From Erythrobacter sp. (GTDB lineage: Bacteria > Pseudomonadota > Alphaproteobacteria > Sphingomonadales > Sphingomonadaceae), in NCBI GenBank assembly GCA_003483125.1, contig DMWU01000144.1, forward strand, positions 1 through 7,712: 7,712 nt of DNA, written 5' to 3'. This document shows positions 6,404 through 7,712 of the stretch, one piece after another. Numbering within the stretch: the stretch's first letter is position 1; every line of letters begins with the position of its first letter. Position numbers and translations under genes: made by a program. The notes beneath the pieces were generated by a model, which was given only the letters and a program-made list of their open reading frames with translations, was not told where the DNA came from and did not search any database.

Positions 6404-6454
6404 TTGTATTTAATGTATAAAAATAGTCGAACAGATCAAACCGTCTCAATTTGA
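6382..6454. repeat. Perfect 11-bp inverted repeat enclosing a small AT hairpin
   Basis: TCAAATTGAGA (6382-6392) has its exact reverse complement TCTCAATTTGA at 6444-6454. Between them lies a 7-bp hairpin, TTAAATA (6396-6402), loop ATTG, TATTTAA (6407-6413), and a possible -10 box TATAAA (6416-6421) for plus-strand transcription. The left arm overlaps the tail of the primase relic. An 11-bp perfect match within 75 bp is unlikely by chance even in AT-rich DNA. It is part of a structured region leading into the peptidase gene. Confidence 0.6.
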
Positions 6455-6470
6455 AAGCACCTTTGATCTG
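6432..6470. repeat. Perfect 9-bp inverted repeat interleaved with the previous one
   Basis: CAGATCAAA (6432-6440) pairs with TTTGATCTG (6462-6470) around a 21-nt loop that contains the right arm (6444-6454) of the 11-bp repeat. The two repeats therefore have pseudoknot order (left 1, left 2, right 1, right 2). A further possible pairing, AAACCGTC (6438-6445) with GATGGTTT (6470-6477, one G-T pair), would compete with both. Confidence 0.6.
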
Positions 6471-6491
6471 ATGGTTTTAGCCCGGAAGTAT

Positions 6492-6514
6492 CTAAGCGTG
6501 CTTAGCGTTTTTTT
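6492..6514 (+). terminator. Weak terminator-like hairpin with T-run, upstream of the peptidase gene
   Basis: CTAAG (6492-6496), loop CGTG, CTTAG (6501-6505), then CG and seven T (6508-6514). The stem is only 5 bp and poor in GC, so termination would be inefficient. It ends 18 nt before the ATG of the peptidase gene and could end read-through from the primase relic or attenuate the peptidase transcript. It is mutually exclusive with the longer hairpin at 6498-6527. Confidence 0.4.
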
Positions 6515-6527
6515 CAAACCTAAGCAC
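6498..6527 (+). promoter_or_regulatory. Long hairpin directly before the peptidase start codon
   Basis: GTGCTTAG (6498-6505) pairs exactly with CTAAGCAC (6520-6527). Inside, after one bulged C (6506), GTTT (6507-6510) pairs with AAAC (6516-6519) around a TTTTC loop, giving 12 bp in total. It ends 5 nt before the ATG at 6533 and would block ribosome access in the RNA, or could serve as a protein-binding palindrome in the DNA. No T-run follows on either strand, so it is not a simple terminator. Confidence 0.6.
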
Positions 6528-6532
6528 TCGGC

Positions 6533-7360
6533 ATGGACAAAATGCCAACCTCTTCCGACGTGTGGGTCTTCGCCGCTTTGTGGGCTGCGATCGCAGCCTT
6601 TGCCTCGACCCCGGTTGCAGCACAACAGAATGCAATTTTCGGATCAGATTCGACAAGGTTTGATAATCCGAGTGTACAAACAAGCGACTGTTTGCCGAGT
6701 TCTTTGGGTCGAGAAATGAGTGCTCTGGCACGTGTGAAGCTAAGCCAAGCTGGAAATTCTATCCTAAATCCTGATCTCAGCACAGGTGAATCTTCGCTCA
6801 ATATCCGACAAAAACCGGGATCCTGCGTTGGCCAAACAATTACGGGCCAATTTCTAGGTTCTAAGCGGGTCAAAATTGGACGCACGAGGTTTGACGCTGA
6901 TTGGGATCGAGTTCTTAATCGGGGTCTTGGGTCTGCTCAAATTCCAGCTCAACTTCAGGGTTTACAAGAAGATCGCAACAATCTTTTGATCAATGTAAAT
7001 CGATGGGTGAATCGTTCTATTACTTATCGCGAAGACATAAATGATTACTGGAATGATGCCGGATCAACATTGAAAAGTCGTACTGGTGATTGTGAGGACT
7101 TTGCCATACTTAAGATGCAAATTCTTGCCGCGGTCGGAATCCCATTAGCTGATATGATGCTTACCTTAGTGAAGGATACGATGCTCGGCTCTCATCACGC
7201 GGTATTATTGGTGCGTGATGGTCGAACCTGGGTTATGCTTGACATGGCAAAAGACCAGGTGGTTTCAGCTGCAGGCGATTATGGCTATAGCCCAATGATT
7301 AGCTTCTCTTCAAATGAACGATTTATGCATGGATATGCAAGAAGCCGTTTTAGTTCTTAA
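6533..7360 (+). CDS. Periplasmic transglutaminase-like cysteine peptidase (BTLCP family, LapG-like)
   Basis: A 275-residue protein of the bacterial transglutaminase-like cysteine peptidase family, whose best known member, LapG, cleaves the N-terminus of large adhesins in the periplasm. The catalytic motif is GDCEDFAILKMQILAAVGIP (185-204) with nucleophile C187. The likely partners are H222 in HHAVLLV and D237 in WVMLDM, in the family order Cys-His-Asp. The N-terminus (about 11-30) is a hydrophobic signal peptide with a probable AxA cleavage site (PVAA/QQ). The 150-residue region before the catalytic motif includes VNRWVNRSITYREDINDYW, typical of the family. No good Shine-Dalgarno precedes Met1 (6533) or Met4 (6542); a long hairpin ends 5 nt before Met1, so the start is uncertain by a few codons. 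The gene is clearly AT-richer than the sulfatase operon. Neither a LapD-type receptor nor an adhesin is in the window. The 43 nt after the stop (7361-7403) show no clear terminator. Confidence 0.9.
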   Translation: MDKMPTSSDVWVFAALWAAIAAFASTPVAAQQNAIFGSDSTRFDNPSVQTSDCLPSSLGREMSALARVKLSQAGNSILNPDLSTGESSLNIRQKPGSCVGQTITGQFLGSKRVKIGRTRFDADWDRVLNRGLGSAQIPAQLQGLQEDRNNLLINVNRWVNRSITYREDINDYWNDAGSTLKSRTGDCEDFAILKMQILAAVGIPLADMMLTLVKDTMLGSHHAVLLVRDGRTWVMLDMAKDQVVSAAGDYGYSPMISFSSNERFMHGYARSRFSS

Positions 7361-7403
7361 AACATTCACGATTTTCTTTTCGAACAGCCGGAAGCGAAGG
7401 ATC

Positions 7404-7610
7404 TCAAATCCGATGAACTTTATCGGATAGCGTCGTTATCTGCTGATCGATCCGTACCAACTTCTTGTATAAATACTCTGGATCATCGTTTAAAGTTCCA
7501 GCATCGTACCGAGCGAGTAGGTTCCCGACTGCCAATTTCATTACATTGAGCGGTTGGCAAATGGAATGTATGTCATCGGACGTCAACTTCCGCGAATCTT
7601 CATTTTCCAT
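7404..7610 (-). CDS. Orphan DHp (HisKA-like) mini-protein or remnant of a histidine kinase
   Basis: A 68-residue product whose body resembles the dimerisation and phosphoacceptor hairpin of sensor histidine kinases. It has DIHSICQPLNVMKLAVGNLLARY (13-35), comparable to HExxQPLNVIxLAAxN in kinases, a short linker, then YLYKKLVRIDQQITTLSDKV (46-65), the usual second helix. The candidate phosphoacceptor is H15, but the next residue is Ser, not the Glu/Asp that normally assists catalysis. There is no PAS, HAMP or membrane part before it and no HATPase after it. The start at 7610 has GGAG 8 nt upstream. Past the TGA, another frame reads S-D-LRSFAS (about 7375-7400), similar to the next stretch of kinases (DHLRSFAR). 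The gene may therefore be frameshifted, but there is no room for an ATPase domain before the convergent peptidase gene. It could be a small phosphotransfer or decoy protein, or a decayed fragment. Confidence 0.6.
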   Translation of the reverse strand: MENEDSRKLTSDDIHSICQPLNVMKLAVGNLLARYDAGTLNDDPEYLYKKLVRIDQQITTLSDKVHRI

Positions 7611-7682
7611 GTTAGGGCTCCGACTCTAGTTATCGATTTTTGGTTCATCTAATCGACTATAGTGACATATTATTACAAAATC

Positions 7683-7694
7683 TGCTAATTAGCA
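7683..7694. repeat. Perfect 12-bp palindrome upstream of the DHp mini-gene
   Basis: TGCTAATTAGCA is a perfect palindrome 73 bp before the start of the 7404-7610 gene, in a strongly AT-rich tract (7611-7712) that otherwise shows no gene. It could be an operator for that gene or for something beyond the window edge. One or two such palindromes are expected by chance in a window of this size. Confidence 0.3.
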
Positions 7695-7712
7695 TTTCTA
7701 CTTATATTAAAT

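Noticed and set aside
6520..6885. Minus-strand frame of 121 codons antisense to the peptidase start
   Set aside because: It lies opposite the signal peptide and mature N-terminus of a clear BTLCP gene and has no domain features.

Overview
The window looks like a piece of an aerobic Gram-negative chromosome, most likely an alphaproteobacterium of the Sphingomonadales/Erythrobacteraceae type. This is an inference from protein style: an oxygen-dependent formylglycine-generating enzyme, a DUF1330 protein, a HCCA-isomerase-like protein, a BTLCP-type periplasmic peptidase and a DHp segment of the QPLNV type. No RNA gene or CRISPR array is visible.

Positions 1-158 hold the last 51 codons of a plus-strand membrane protein. 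It meets, tail to tail and sharing the bases CTAG, a minus-strand run of six tightly packed genes (155-5722). In transcription order these are: a membrane-anchored sulfatase of the Cys type with the motif CSPSR; a two-TM protein with a DUF1330-like middle; a tandem thioredoxin-fold (DsbA/HCCA isomerase-like) protein; a TetR regulator; a lipoprotein-type formylglycine-generating enzyme (FGE) with both catalytic cysteines; and a soluble DUF1330 protein. Gaps are 41 nt or less and several genes overlap, so this is very probably one operon. The sulfatase needs its cysteine converted to formylglycine, and the operon carries the enzyme that does this plus its own candidate regulator. A palindrome, GCCAAA-TTAT-TTTGGC, sits at the likely promoter upstream of the sulfatase. 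The sulfated substrate is unknown.

Positions 5723-5907 are non-coding and contain inverted repeats. Positions about 5908-6403 are a decayed, N-terminally truncated P4-type phage/plasmid primase-helicase (one apparent frameshift, one in-frame TGA), the scar of a mobile element.

From about 6200 onward the DNA becomes visibly AT-richer. Positions 6380-6530 carry an unusually dense set of perfect inverted repeats. Some interleave like a pseudoknot and some are mutually exclusive, and they end 5 nt before the start of a BTLCP (LapG-like) cysteine peptidase gene (6533-7360). Convergent to it is a 68-codon gene (7404-7610) that encodes little more than a histidine-kinase dimerisation/phosphoacceptor hairpin, with no ATPase domain. 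The two most unusual items are the structured leader and this orphan DHp mini-protein; the best supported system is the sulfatase/FGE operon.
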